Of a stretch of 64,000 nucleotides of DNA, positions 43,741-52,797 are shown in pieces. The stretch is from Leisingera sp. S132. GTDB lineage: Bacteria; Pseudomonadota; Alphaproteobacteria; Rhodobacterales; Rhodobacteraceae. The stretch lies in the NCBI RefSeq assembly GCF_025144465.1, contig NZ_CP083553.1, forward strand, positions 1,114,001 through 1,178,000, read 5' to 3'. Within the stretch, counting starts at the first letter, position 1; every line of letters begins with the position of its first letter. Both the position numbers and the translations under genes were made by a program. The notes under the pieces were generated by a model. It ran no database searches and was not told the origin of the DNA. It worked only from the letters and a program-made list of their open reading frames with translations.

Positions 43741-45561
43741 ATGCTGGACAACGCCATTGCGTCCATTAGAAATCTGCGGGTGGAGTTTCAGACCAAGGAC
43801 GGCCCTGTGGTCGGTGTCGAGGATGTCTCCTTTGACGTCAGCCCCGGCGAAACCGTTTGTATCGTTGGCGAATCCGGCTCCGGGAAATCGGTTTCCTCGC
43901 TGTCGCTGATGCGCCTGGTGGAATTCGGCGGCGGCGAGATTGCGGGCGGCGAGCTGCTGTTCAACCGCCGCGAAGGCGGTGACACCAACCTCGCCAGCAC
44001 CGAACAGGACATGATGAAGCAGATTCGCGGCAACGAGATCGGCATGATCTTCCAGGAGCCGATGACCGCGCTCAATCCGGTGTTCACCGTCGGCCGCCAG
44101 CTGACCGAGGGTCTGCGCATCCACAAGAAGATGTCGCAATCCCAGGCCGAGGAACGAGCGCTGGAACTGCTGCGCCAGGTCCGCATCCCGGAACCGGAAC
44201 GCCGCCTGAAACAGTACCCGCATGAACTCTCCGGCGGCATGCGCCAGCGGGTGGTGATTGCCATGGCGATGGCCTGCGAACCGCGGCTGCTGATCGCGGA
44301 TGAGCCGACCACCGCGCTGGATGTGACCATCCAAGCCGAAATTCTGGCGCTGATGGACCGCTTGAAGCGCGAGACCGGCACCGCGGTGATGTTCATTACT
44401 CATGACATGGCGGTGGTGGCGCAGATGGCCGACCGTGTGGTGGTCATGTTCCGCGGCAACAAAGTCGAGGAAGGCACCGTCGAGGAGATTTTCGAGAACC
44501 CTAAGCACGACTACACCAAGGCGCTGCTGGCAGCGGTGCCGAAGCTGGGCGAGATGCGCGGCAAGCAGTATCCCGAGCCGATGAAGCTGATGGGCGTCGA
44601 AAACCAGAAGATCGAACCGATCAAGGGCACGGATGAGGTGCTGCTGGACGTGCAGCACCTGACCACCCGCTTCCCGGTCAAGGGCGGGTTGCTGCGCCGC
44701 ACCATATCGAATGTGCACGCGGTCGAGGATGTGTCGTTCAAGGTGTTCAAGGGCCAGACCCTGTCTCTCGTGGGCGAATCCGGCTGCGGCAAGTCCTCAG
44801 CCGGCCGTTCCATCCTTCGGCTGGTGGAGCCGCAGTCGGGCAAGGTGAACTTTGAGGGCCGCGATGTGCTGCAATTCAGCCCCTCCCAGATGCACAAGGC
44901 CCGGCAGGACATGCAGATGATCTTCCAGGACCCTTTTGCCTCGCTCAATCCGCAGATGCAGCTGCTGGACCAGGTGGCAGAGCCGCTGCGCAACTATGGC
45001 CTGGCTTCTGGCTCCGAACTGCACGACCGGGTCGCCAGCCTGTTCGACCGTGTTCACCTGCCGCGCAGCTTCATGCGCCGCTACCCGCACGAAATGTCCG
45101 GCGGTCAGCGCCAGCGGATCGCGATTGCCCGCGCATTGGCCCTGAACCCCAAGCTGATTGTCGCGGATGAGGCCGTGTCGGCGCTCGACGTGTCGGTGCA
45201 GGCGCAGGTCTTGAACCTGATGATGGAACTGCAGGCGGAACTGGGCCTGTCATTCCTGTTCATCAGTCACGACATGGCGGTGGTGGAGCGTGTCAGCCAT
45301 CAGGTCGGCGTCATGTACCTGGGCCGCATTGTCGAACTCGGCCCGCGTGAACGCGTGTTTGAAAACCCGCAGCACGCCTACACCCAGGCGCTGATGAAGG
45401 CGGTGCCAATCGCCGACCCGCGCCAGCGGAAGTCGGAAAAGGAGTTGAACTTCAAGCCGATCCCCTCGCCGATTCATGAGGTTGGGTACGAGCCGGCTCC
45501 ATCGGAGTACATGGAAGCCGAGCCGGGCCATTTCGTGCTGACCACCGACAGCGGCTACTGA
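43741..45561 (+). CDS. Peptide ABC transporter ATP-binding protein, DppD-DppF fusion
   Basis: 606 residues containing two complete nucleotide-binding domains, as in GsiA-type fused ATPases. Domain 1 (about residues 1-270): Walker A GESGSGKS, signature LSGGMRQR, Walker B LLIADEPTTALD, then a His switch (FITHDMAVV). Domain 2 (about 300-560): Walker A GESGCGKS, signature MSGGQRQR, Walker B LIVADEAVSALD, with Ala in place of the usual Pro. Each domain ends in a PepT-type oligopeptide C-terminal region (YTKALLAAVP; YTQALMKAVP). It energises the permeases encoded on the opposite strand. The next gene (argE-like) starts 2 bases after the stop, so they are co-transcribed. Confidence 0.94.
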   Translation: MLDNAIASIRNLRVEFQTKDGPVVGVEDVSFDVSPGETVCIVGESGSGKSVSSLSLMRLVEFGGGEIAGGELLFNRREGGDTNLASTEQDMMKQIRGNEIGMIFQEPMTALNPVFTVGRQLTEGLRIHKKMSQSQAEERALELLRQVRIPEPERRLKQYPHELSGGMRQRVVIAMAMACEPRLLIADEPTTALDVTIQAEILALMDRLKRETGTAVMFITHDMAVVAQMADRVVVMFRGNKVEEGTVEEIFENPKHDYTKALLAAVPKLGEMRGKQYPEPMKLMGVENQKIEPIKGTDEVLLDVQHLTTRFPVKGGLLRRTISNVHAVEDVSFKVFKGQTLSLVGESGCGKSSAGRSILRLVEPQSGKVNFEGRDVLQFSPSQMHKARQDMQMIFQDPFASLNPQMQLLDQVAEPLRNYGLASGSELHDRVASLFDRVHLPRSFMRRYPHEMSGGQRQRIAIARALALNPKLIVADEAVSALDVSVQAQVLNLMMELQAELGLSFLFISHDMAVVERVSHQVGVMYLGRIVELGPRERVFENPQHAYTQALMKAVPIADPRQRKSEKELNFKPIPSPIHEVGYEPAPSEYMEAEPGHFVLTTDSGY

Positions 45562-45563
45562 TC

Positions 45564-46745
45564 ATGGCTGCCAGACTTTCGCCGCTGGAGATCATGCAGC
45601 AACTGGTCTCCTTCCCGACCGTGAGCCGGGACACCAACCTGCCGCTGGTGGATTGGGTGCAGGCGTATCTGTCCTCCCATGGCATAGAAAGTCACCGCTG
45701 GACAGACCCGGAGCAGCCCCACAAGGCTGCCGTCTTTGCCCATGCCGGCCCGTGGGAAGAGGGCGCCGTGGTGCTGTCTGGCCATACCGATGTGGTGCCG
45801 GTTGACGGCCAGCCCTGGGACACCGATCCGTTCGATGTAGTGGAGAAAGACGGCAAATACTTCGGCCGCGGCACTTGCGACATGAAGGGCTTTGATGCCC
45901 TCGCCATCTGGGCGCTGGTGGAGGCGCACACCCAGGGTGTCACCCGGCCTCTGCAACTGGCGCTGAGTTTCGACGAGGAAATCGGCTGCACCGGCGCCCC
46001 GCCGATGATCGAAGCCATGCAGCAAGTGCTGCCCAAAGGCTCGGCAGTGATTGTGGGGGAGCCTTCGATGATGCAGGCCGTCACCGGCCACAAGGGCGGC
46101 ACCGGCTACGACACCCATCTGGTAGGGTTTGAGGTGCATTCCTCGCTTATGCACATGGGCGTCAGCGCGATTATGCAGGGTGCGAAACTGATCGACTGGG
46201 CCAACCAGCAGAACGCCGCGAACATGGCCAAGGAGCCCGGTGAGATGCAGGCGATGTTCACCCCGCCCTGGACCACCTGCCACGTCGGCATGATCGAGGG
46301 CGGCACCGCCCACAACATCACCGCCAAGGACTGCCGCTTCCTGATGGACTTCCGGGTGGTGCCGGGAGAAAACCCCGGTGACTGGGAAGCCGCCTATCTC
46401 GCCAAGGTGCGCGAGGTGGAGGCGGAGATGCAGGCGATCCATCCGGAAGCCCGCATTGATGTGTCCAAGCACTTCGATGTGCCCGGGCTGGTTCCGGAAC
46501 AGAACGGCGAGGCCGAGGCGCTGGTGCGCCGGGTAACCGGGGACAACGGCTCCCATGTGGTCAGCTACGGCACCGAGGCGGGCCAGTTCCAGCAGGCCGG
46601 CTATTCGGCGGTGATCTGCGGGCCCGGCGACATCGCCCAGGCGCATCAGCCCAACGAATACATCACGTTGGACCAGTTCAACGCGGGTCATGACTTCATG
46701 CGCAAGCTGGTGGAGAAACTGCGCGGCTACTTCCCGCTGCCTTGA
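45564..46745 (+). CDS. argE: Acetylornithine deacetylase-like M20A peptidase
   Basis: 393 residues. The family removes an acyl group from N2-acylated amino acids in the cytoplasm using two zinc ions. Visible motifs: VVLSGHTDVVPV (zinc His, Asp), FGRGTCDMKGF (bridging Asp), SFDEEIGCTGAPPMIE (catalytic Glu and zinc Glu), VGEPS, the dimerisation region, and YGTEAGQFQ near the end with the final ligand His in IAQAHQPNEYI. Sequence resembles ArgE of alphaproteobacteria. Its 2-base separation from the transporter ATPase suggests the real task is deacylation of imported compounds rather than, or besides, arginine synthesis; that is inference. Confidence 0.87.
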   Translation: MAARLSPLEIMQQLVSFPTVSRDTNLPLVDWVQAYLSSHGIESHRWTDPEQPHKAAVFAHAGPWEEGAVVLSGHTDVVPVDGQPWDTDPFDVVEKDGKYFGRGTCDMKGFDALAIWALVEAHTQGVTRPLQLALSFDEEIGCTGAPPMIEAMQQVLPKGSAVIVGEPSMMQAVTGHKGGTGYDTHLVGFEVHSSLMHMGVSAIMQGAKLIDWANQQNAANMAKEPGEMQAMFTPPWTTCHVGMIEGGTAHNITAKDCRFLMDFRVVPGENPGDWEAAYLAKVREVEAEMQAIHPEARIDVSKHFDVPGLVPEQNGEAEALVRRVTGDNGSHVVSYGTEAGQFQQAGYSAVICGPGDIAQAHQPNEYITLDQFNAGHDFMRKLVEKLRGYFPLP

Positions 46746-46781
46746 AACGGCGCGTTTCGTGCTCAGATTGGTGCTGAAAGT

Positions 46782-46825
46782 GTATCAGGGGGTGCACAGA
46801 CGGTGCACAAGGGGTGCACGCATGG
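46782..46825. repeat. Tandem 11-bp repeats, locus 2
   Basis: Four 11-base units run without gap: GTATCAGGGGG (46782-46792), TGCACAGACGG (46793-46803), TGCACAAGGGG (46804-46814) and TGCACGCATGG (46815-46825). They lie in the 196-base gap between the argE-like gene and the first M20D gene. The unit type and the closing TGCACGCA match locus 1 at 14424-14456. Confidence 0.75.
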
Positions 46826-46941
46826 CACCTCCGCGCTGGCGTGTTCCGCCACGTCCCGGCGGTACCGGATACTTGCGAAGCTAAGTTTTTTCGCGGACAG
46901 TCTGCCGCAACGGAACCTGAAACAATAAAGGGGAGGGGAAA

Positions 46942-48108
46942 ATGCCGGCCAAGAACCGCTTTGCCGAGATGCACCGGGAGATCACCGCCTGGCGCCATCA
47001 CCTGCACGAGAACCCCGAACTGATGTATGAGGTGCACCAGACCGCCGCCTTTGTGGTGGAGCGGCTCAAGGAATTCGGCATCACCGATATCACCACGGGC
47101 GTCGGCCAAACCGGCGTTGTTGCGGTTATCGAGGGGAAGACCAATACCTCGGGCCGCGCCATCGGCCTGCGCGCCGACATGGACGCGCTGCCGATCCCCG
47201 AGGCCTCGGGCGTGGACTATGCCTCCAGAACGCCCGGCGTGATGCACGCCTGCGGCCACGACGGCCATACCTCGATGCTGCTGGGGGCGGCCAAGTACCT
47301 TGCAGAGACGCGGAATTTCGACGGCAAGGCCGTGCTGATCTTCCAGCCGGCCGAGGAAGGCGGCGCCGGCGGCAAGGCGATGTGCGACGACGGCCTGATG
47401 GACCGCTGGGGCATCCAGGAGGTCTATGGCCTGCACAATATGCCGGGCCTGCCGGTCGGTGAATTTGCCATCCGTCCGGGCCCGCTGATGGCGTCCTCGG
47501 ATGAATTCATCATCACCGTCACCGGCAAAGGCGGCCACGCCGCCGCCCCGCATGAGGCGATTGACACGACGCTGGTTGCCTCGCAGATCGTGGTGTCCTT
47601 GCATTCCATCGTCTCGCGTAACGTTGACCCGATCAAGCGCGTGGTGCTGACCGTCGGCACCTTTGAAACCGACAGCACGGCGTCGAACGTGATTGCCCAC
47701 ACCGCCGAACTGCAGGGCACCGTTCGTACTCTCGACCCCGAATACAGAACCCAGGCCGAGGGCTGGGTGCGCCGGGTGGCTGAGAGCACTGCGGCGGCTT
47801 TCGGCGCCACGGCGGAGGTCGAATGGGTTCCGGGCTATCCCGTTACAATCAATGATGAAAGCGGCACTGCCCATGCGGTGGAGGCGGCGCAAGCGGTCTC
47901 TGCCAAGGTCGATGCCGAGACCCCGCCAATCATGCCGTCCGAGGACTTCTCCTACATGCTGGAGCAGCGCCCTGGCGCCTATATCTTCCTTGGCAACGGC
48001 AACACCCAGATGTGCCACCACCCGGCCTATGTCTTTGACGACGAAGCGATCCCGCTGGGATGCAGCTGGTTTGCCGAGCTGGTGGAACGAAGAATGCCCG
48101 CGGCCTGA
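46942..48108 (+). CDS. M20D aminoacylase/amidohydrolase, copy 1
   Basis: 388 residues. M20D (HipO/AbgB/ILL-type) enzymes hydrolyse N-acyl amino acids, hippurate or indole-amino acid conjugates. Metal ligands are visible in MHACGHDGHTSMLLG, in QPAEEGGAGGKAM, in YGLHNMPGLP and in the C-terminal MCHHPAYVFDDEAIPLG. The lid/dimerisation domain is in the middle (about residues 190-300). A GGGGAGGGG Shine-Dalgarno precedes the ATG. The next gene is a close paralog. Its place beside the peptide transporter and ArgE-like gene implies a role in the breakdown of imported acylated amino acids. Confidence 0.9.
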   Translation: MPAKNRFAEMHREITAWRHHLHENPELMYEVHQTAAFVVERLKEFGITDITTGVGQTGVVAVIEGKTNTSGRAIGLRADMDALPIPEASGVDYASRTPGVMHACGHDGHTSMLLGAAKYLAETRNFDGKAVLIFQPAEEGGAGGKAMCDDGLMDRWGIQEVYGLHNMPGLPVGEFAIRPGPLMASSDEFIITVTGKGGHAAAPHEAIDTTLVASQIVVSLHSIVSRNVDPIKRVVLTVGTFETDSTASNVIAHTAELQGTVRTLDPEYRTQAEGWVRRVAESTAAAFGATAEVEWVPGYPVTINDESGTAHAVEAAQAVSAKVDAETPPIMPSEDFSYMLEQRPGAYIFLGNGNTQMCHHPAYVFDDEAIPLGCSWFAELVERRMPAA

Positions 48109-48142
48109 GGCTGCGGGGGATAGATAACCAAAGGAGCGAGAA

Positions 48143-49306
48143 ATGCCGGTCAAGAACCGCTTTGCCGAACTGCAGGATGAAATCACCGCCTGGCGCAGGG
48201 ACATCCATGAAAACCCGGAAATCCTGTTCGAAACCCACCGCACCAGCGCGCTGGTGGCGCAGAAGCTGCAGGAGTTCGGCTGCGACGAGGTGGTGACCGG
48301 CATCGGCCGCACCGGCGTGGTGGGCGTGATCAAAGGCAAGGCGGACACCTCCGGCAAGGTAATCGGCCTGCGCGCCGACATGGACGCGCTGCCGATCCAT
48401 GAGCAGACCGGTCTGGACTATGCTTCCAAGACCCCCGGCGCGATGCATGCCTGCGGCCATGACGGCCATACTGCAATGCTGCTGGGTGCTGCCAAGTACC
48501 TGTCCGAGACCCGCAACTTCGACGGCACCGTGGTGGTGATCTTCCAGCCCGCCGAGGAAGGCGGCGGCGGTGCCAAGGTGATGTGCGACGACGGGCTGAT
48601 GGACCGCTGGGGTGTGCAGGAGGTCTACGGGTTGCACAACTGGCCGGGCCAGCCGCTGGGCTCCTTTGCGATCCGCCCCGGCTCCTTCTTTGCCGCCACC
48701 GACCAGTTCGACATTACATTCGAGGGCCGCGGCGGCCATGCGGCCAAACCGCATGAGACCGTGGACACCACCGTTCTGGCCGCCCAAGCCGTGCTGGCGC
48801 TGCAGACCATTGCCTCTCGCAATGCCGACCCGGTGCACCAGATCGTGGTCTCTGTGACCTCGTTTGAGACGTCTTCAAAAGCGTTCAACGTGATCCCGCA
48901 GAAGGTGCAGATCAAAGGCACCGTGCGCACCATGTCGGGGGACATGCGCGACCTGGCCGAGAAGCGGATCAACGAGGTCTGCACGGGCATCGCCGCGACC
49001 TTTGGCGGCACCGCCGGCATCACCTATCACCGCGGCTATCCGGTGATGGTGAACCACGAGGAGCAAACCGAGTTTGCCGCCAAAGTGGCCGCCAGCGTGT
49101 CCGGCTCATGCGGGGATGCGCCGCTGGTGATGGGGGGCGAGGACTTTGCCTTCATGCTGGAAGAGCGCCCCGGCGCCTATATCCTGATGGGCAACGGCGA
49201 CACCGCGATGGTGCACCACCCGGAGTACAACTTTAACGACGACGCGATCCCTGCGGGCTGCAGCTGGTGGGCGGAGATCGTCGAGCAGCGGATGCCTGCG
49301 GCCTGA
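48143..49306 (+). CDS. M20D aminoacylase/amidohydrolase, copy 2
   Basis: 387 residues and clearly a tandem paralog of the preceding gene: the same start (MP-KNRFAE), the same MHACGHDGHTAMLLGAAKYL, FQPAEEGGGG, and CSWWAEIVEQRMPAA end, with well over half of the residues identical by eye. Differences cluster in the substrate-lid region (residues about 170-260) and the loop after the second motif, so the two probably differ in substrate preference. It starts 34 bases after copy 1, with AAAGGAGCGAG upstream. A strong terminator follows and closes the transporter-hydrolase unit. Confidence 0.9.
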   Translation: MPVKNRFAELQDEITAWRRDIHENPEILFETHRTSALVAQKLQEFGCDEVVTGIGRTGVVGVIKGKADTSGKVIGLRADMDALPIHEQTGLDYASKTPGAMHACGHDGHTAMLLGAAKYLSETRNFDGTVVVIFQPAEEGGGGAKVMCDDGLMDRWGVQEVYGLHNWPGQPLGSFAIRPGSFFAATDQFDITFEGRGGHAAKPHETVDTTVLAAQAVLALQTIASRNADPVHQIVVSVTSFETSSKAFNVIPQKVQIKGTVRTMSGDMRDLAEKRINEVCTGIAATFGGTAGITYHRGYPVMVNHEEQTEFAAKVAASVSGSCGDAPLVMGGEDFAFMLEERPGAYILMGNGDTAMVHHPEYNFNDDAIPAGCSWWAEIVEQRMPAA

Positions 49307-49317
49307 ATGATATCGGG

Positions 49318-49340
49318 GAGGGGGCTGTCTGCCCCCTCTT
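49318..49340 (+). terminator. Terminator after the M20D pair
   Basis: GAGGGGGC (49318-49325) pairs with GCCCCCTC (49331-49338) with a 5-base loop, then TTG. It begins 12 bases after the stop. The U-tract is short. Confidence 0.7.
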
Positions 49341-49354
49341 GCGCCCGCGGCACA

Positions 49355-49391
49355 ATTCACCCCCGAGGATATTTCCGGCCAGATGAAGAGG
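49355..49391 (+). repeat. Rhodobacterales-type intergenic motif (CCCCCGAGGATATTT..GATGAAG)
   Basis: CACCCCCGAGGATATTTC followed by CGGCCAGATGAAGA lies between the M20D terminator and lpsB. I recall this arrangement (GC-rich hairpin, GGNNTATTT, AGATGAAG) as common between genes of this order. A diverged relative on the other strand is at 7670-7704 (GGGGTATTTGGGACAAGAAG). Confidence 0.45.
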
Positions 49392-49417
49392 GATCAGGTT
49401 TTGCGCCGCGGCGGGCG

Positions 49418-50476
49418 TCAGTGCTCCAGCAATTCGCGGTAGATGGCGACCAGGGCCTCGGCCTCTTTTTCCAGCGCGAAATTGGTCATGGCGTGCTTGC
49501 GGGCAGCCTCTGACCATTCTGCCAGCCGGCCTTCGGTGGACAGCACTTCATTGATCGCATCCACCATTTGGCCGGTTTCGCCCGGATCGATCAGCAGGCC
49601 GGTCTCCTGCGGTGCAATCAGCTCTTCAAAAGCGCCGACGCGGGTGGCCACGGCCGGCACGCCGCAAGACATCGCTTCGAGCGGGGTGAGGCCAAAGCCC
49701 TCCCAGCGCTGCGGGGCAACGTAAAGATCCAGCGCCTGGTACCAGCGGGAAACTTCCCAGACCGGCACCTCGGGCGGGAACAGCAGCCGGTCCGGCAGGC
49801 CCGCGGCCTCCACCTTGGCGCGCAGGCCTTTTTCAAACGCCACGTGTTTTTCGGTTGCGCGGCCCATCACGATGCCCACCGCCTTGGGGTGGGCCTTCAG
49901 CACCTCCAGCATGGCGTCGACAAACACATCCGTGCCTTTCTGCGCCCGGATGCGGCCATAGCAGCCGATCAGGATGGCATCCTCTGGAAGACCCAGTTCG
50001 CGGCGCAGCGCCGCCTTGTCGGCAGGCGGGGAGAACTCATCGGTGTTGATCCCGTGGTGCACCACCTGCGCAGGTTTCTCTAGGTAGGCCGCGCCCTTGG
50101 CCGAGGTGGCGACCACCCGGTCCATCTGCGAGATCAGCCACTTGGTGTAGCCGGAGTGATGCCGCTGCGACGCGGAGGTGAATAAGAGTTTCAGCCGCTT
50201 GCCCAGAAGATATTTCAGCGCCAGCCCGCCCAGCATTTCCACGTTGCGCCGGGCGTGCCAGACGCGGGCGCCTGCGGGGCCGTTGCGGCTCATCAGAATA
50301 AGCTGGGAGGCCGACAGATGCGGCATGTCCCCCGGCAGGCCGCTGCCCGCAGTGGCGATGGCGATATGCTGCCGTTGCAGCGGCACCAGCCGCACGATGG
50401 TGGAGGTGACGCCGGACAGGCGGCGCTTGAAGTTCGGCGCGATAACCTCGACCGTGCTGGCGTCCACTTCAGCCAT
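49418..50476 (-). CDS. LPS core glycosyltransferase, LpsB/LpcC-type (GT4)
   Basis: 352 residues from the ATG at 50474-50476; the 8-base overlap ATGGCTGA with the waaA stop fixes this start. The N-terminus VEVIAPNFKRRLSGVTSTIVRL is the hallmark I know from rhizobial LpsB/LpcC, which add the first hexose (mannose) to Kdo in the LPS inner core. The C-terminal nucleotide-sugar domain shows GCYGRIRAQKGTDVFVDAM and the GT4 E-x7-E motif in PQRWEGFGLTPLEAMSCG. The enzyme works on the cytoplasmic face of the inner membrane. It is the last gene of moaA-waaA-lpsB, with coupling to waaA in line with successive steps on the same substrate. Confidence 0.87.
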   Translation of the reverse strand: MAEVDASTVEVIAPNFKRRLSGVTSTIVRLVPLQRQHIAIATAGSGLPGDMPHLSASQLILMSRNGPAGARVWHARRNVEMLGGLALKYLLGKRLKLLFTSASQRHHSGYTKWLISQMDRVVATSAKGAAYLEKPAQVVHHGINTDEFSPPADKAALRRELGLPEDAILIGCYGRIRAQKGTDVFVDAMLEVLKAHPKAVGIVMGRATEKHVAFEKGLRAKVEAAGLPDRLLFPPEVPVWEVSRWYQALDLYVAPQRWEGFGLTPLEAMSCGVPAVATRVGAFEELIAPQETGLLIDPGETGQMVDAINEVLSTEGRLAEWSEAARKHAMTNFALEKEAEALVAIYRELLEH

Positions 50477-51785
50477 CCTGGCCTCCTTTGCGGGGCAGAA
50501 GCGCCAGCAGGGCGTCCACCGTCTTGTCCAATTGATCCGACTGCCGCGAGATGAACGCCTTGGCGGCATCGCGGGCGGCCTGAAATGCCGCGGGCTTTTC
50601 AAGCCATTCCAAGACGTGCGCCGCCAGATCCGCAGCAGATTGCACTTCCACCGCTGCGCCAAGCGCGGTCAGCTCGGCATAGGTTTCGGCGAAATTGTAG
50701 TGCCCGGTGCCAGTGATCACTGCGGCGCCTGCCTGCATTGGCTCAAACGGGTTGTGTCCGCCGATTTCACGCAGGGAGCCGCCCAGGAACACCAGCGGAG
50801 ACAGCGCGTACCAGGTGCCGACCTCGCCCAGCGTGTCGGCCAGATAGACGTGTGTTTGGGTGCCGGGCAGCACGCCTTTGCTGCGCCGCGCGCAGCTGAG
50901 GCCCGCGTCTTTAACCAGCATTTCCACCGCATCGCCGCGTTCCGGATGGCGGGGGGCGAGCAGCAGGCAGAGGTCCGGGTGCTGTTTCAGCAGCGTTTTG
51001 TGGGCCTCCAGCACAGTTTCCTCCTCGCCCTCGTGGGTGGAGGAGGCAACCCAGACGGGGCGCGCGCCGATGCTGGTGCGCACCTTGGCGAGGGCATCCT
51101 GATCGACCGGCAGCGGTGCGGAGACGGCCTTGAGGTTGCTGCCGGGACGGATGCGCTCCGGTGCGGCCCCCATCATCTGCAGGTTGGCGGCGGTCTTCTG
51201 GTTCTGAGTGACCAGCAGAGTAAACTGGTCGAGGATATAGCGTGCGGTCTCCGGGCGTTTGGTCCAGCCCTTGACCGATTTGTCCGACAGCCGCGCGTTC
51301 AGCAGCACCAGCGGGCAGCCGGTCTTGCGGGCGCGCACCAGCATCTGCGGCCACAGCTCGCTTTCCACGAACACCCCCAGATCAGGCTGCCAATGGGCCA
51401 GGAAGCGGTTCACGGCGGCGGCGGTGTCCAGCGGCGGGAACTGGTGGCGGCAGCGTGCCGGCATCCTCTTGGCAATCAGATCTGCCGAGGTGGGCGTGCC
51501 TGAGGTGATCAGGAATTCCGCATCCGGCATCTGTTCACCCATGCGGGCGATCAGGGTCAGCACCGACAGGCTTTCCCCGACCGAAGCCGCATGGAACCAG
51601 ATCAACCGCCCGGCCGGGCGGGGCAGGGAGGCGTGGCCGAGGCGTTCGCGCACGCGTTCCTCCGGCAGGCCGTAATCGCGCAGCTTGCCCGCGACCTTGC
51701 GCCAGGCAAAAGGGGCAATCAGCGCGCTGACGCCGCAGTAAAGGGAATAGAGCAGCGTCCGTTGCGCTGGAGCGGTTACAGGCAT
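50469..51785 (-). CDS. waaA: 3-deoxy-D-manno-octulosonic acid (Kdo) transferase
   Basis: 438 residues. WaaA/KdtA attaches Kdo to lipid A precursor at the cytoplasmic face of the inner membrane. The protein has a hydrophobic N-terminal segment (LLYSLYCGVSALIAPFAW), the family start GRLIWFHAASVGESLSVLTLIARM, FVESELWPQMLVRARKTGCPLVLLNARLSDKS, and the C-terminal domain with THEGEEETVLEAH, LLLAPRHPERGDAVEML, and LGGSLREIGGHNPFEP. It begins 1 base after the moaA stop and overlaps lpsB by 8 bases, so all three are translated from one transcript. Confidence 0.95.
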   Translation of the reverse strand: MPVTAPAQRTLLYSLYCGVSALIAPFAWRKVAGKLRDYGLPEERVRERLGHASLPRPAGRLIWFHAASVGESLSVLTLIARMGEQMPDAEFLITSGTPTSADLIAKRMPARCRHQFPPLDTAAAVNRFLAHWQPDLGVFVESELWPQMLVRARKTGCPLVLLNARLSDKSVKGWTKRPETARYILDQFTLLVTQNQKTAANLQMMGAAPERIRPGSNLKAVSAPLPVDQDALAKVRTSIGARPVWVASSTHEGEEETVLEAHKTLLKQHPDLCLLLAPRHPERGDAVEMLVKDAGLSCARRSKGVLPGTQTHVYLADTLGEVGTWYALSPLVFLGGSLREIGGHNPFEPMQAGAAVITGTGHYNFAETYAELTALGAAVEVQSAADLAAHVLEWLEKPAAFQAARDAAKAFISRQSDQLDKTVDALLALLPRKGGQDG

Positions 51786-51786
51786 G

Positions 51787-52797
51787 TCAGCCGCCGGTGT
51801 GGCTCATATGGCGGGACATCTGGCCGCCGGCCTCCTGCCGGGAGTAGTCGAAATCATGGCCGCGGGGCTTGTCGCCGATGGCAGCGCGGATCGCGGCCTC
51901 CAGCACGCCGGTGCCTTCCTCATTGGCGCGCAGGGGCGCCCGCAGGTCGGCTTTGCCCTCCTGGCCGAGACAGGTGTAGATCTCACCGGTGCAGGTCACC
52001 CGCACCCGGTTGCAGCTTTCGCAGAAGTTATGGGAGAGCGGCGTGATGAAACCGATCTTCTGGCCGGTTTCCTCCAGCCGAACATAACGCGCCGGGCCGC
52101 CGGTGCGCTCGGCCAGATCGGTGACGGTGTAGTGGCTTTCGTATTCCTTGCGAACGTCCTTCAGCGACCAGTACTGGCCGATGCGCTCCATCGCACCGAT
52201 ATCTTCGCCCATCGGCATCACCTCGATCCAGGTGAGGTCGAGGCCGCGTCCGGCGCACCATTCGGTGATGCGGGGGAGTTCCTCTTCGTTAAAGCCCTTG
52301 AGTGCAACCGCGTTGATCTTGACCTTGAGGCCCGCCTTCTGCGCGGCATCGATGCCCTTCATCACCTGCGGCAGGCGGCCCCAGCGGGTGACATCGGCAA
52401 ACTTCTGTTCGTCCAGCGTGTCGAGCGAAATATTCACCCGGCGCACCCCGGCGGCATAGAGGTCATCGGCGTATTTAACCAGCTGCGAGCCGTTGGTGGT
52501 CAGCGTCAGCTCTTTCAGCGCGCCGGTTTCCAGGTGGCGGCTCATCGACTGGAAGAAGGTCAGGATGCCGCGGCGCACCAGCGGCTCACCGCCGGTAATC
52601 CTGAGCTTTTCGACACCCAGCCGGATGAAGGTGGAGCAGAGCCGGTCCAGCTCCTCCAGCGTCAGCAGATCCTTCTTGGGCAGAAAGGTCATGTTCTCCG
52701 ACATGCAGTAGACGCAGCGGAAATCGCAGCGGTCGGTGACCGAGACACGCAGGTAAGTGATTGCGCGGGCGAAGGGATCAATAAGCGGAGCCGTCAT
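51787..52797 (-). CDS. moaA: GTP 3',8-cyclase (molybdopterin biosynthesis radical SAM enzyme)
   Basis: 336 residues from the ATG at 52795-52797. MoaA, with MoaC, converts GTP to cyclic pyranopterin monophosphate. The radical SAM Cys residues are C24-x3-C28-x2-C31 (CDFRCVYC); the second cluster lies in [20 protein letters not shown], and the protein ends in the typical GG. The AGGAGG upstream is only one base from the ATG, an unusually short spacing, and no better start codon is seen downstream before the Cys motif. The gene is the first of moaA-waaA-lpsB. Molybdopterin would serve the molybdenum hydroxylase encoded at 27303, among others. Confidence 0.95.
   Translation of the reverse strand: MTAPLIDPFARAITYLRVSVTDRCDFRCVYCMSENMTFLPKKDLLTLEELDRLCSTFIRLGVEKLRITGGEPLVRRGILTFFQSMSRHLETGALKELTLTTNGSQLVKYADDLYAAGVRRVNISLDTLDEQKFADVTRWGRLPQVMKGIDAAQKAGLKVKINAVALKGFNEEELPRITEWCAGRGLDLTWIEVMPMGEDIGAMERIGQYWSLKDVRKEYESHYTVTDLAERTGGPARYVRLEETGQKIGFITPLSHNFCESCNRVRVTCTGEIYTCLGQEGKADLRAPLRANEEGTGVLEAAIRAAIGDKPRGHDFDYSRQEAGGQMSRHMSHTGG

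Noticed and set aside
46696-48381. Minus-strand open frame of about 561 codons opposite the M20D genes
   Set aside because: Shadow of the tandem amidohydrolase genes; repeated His/Gly-rich stretches mirror the conserved metal motifs read backwards.
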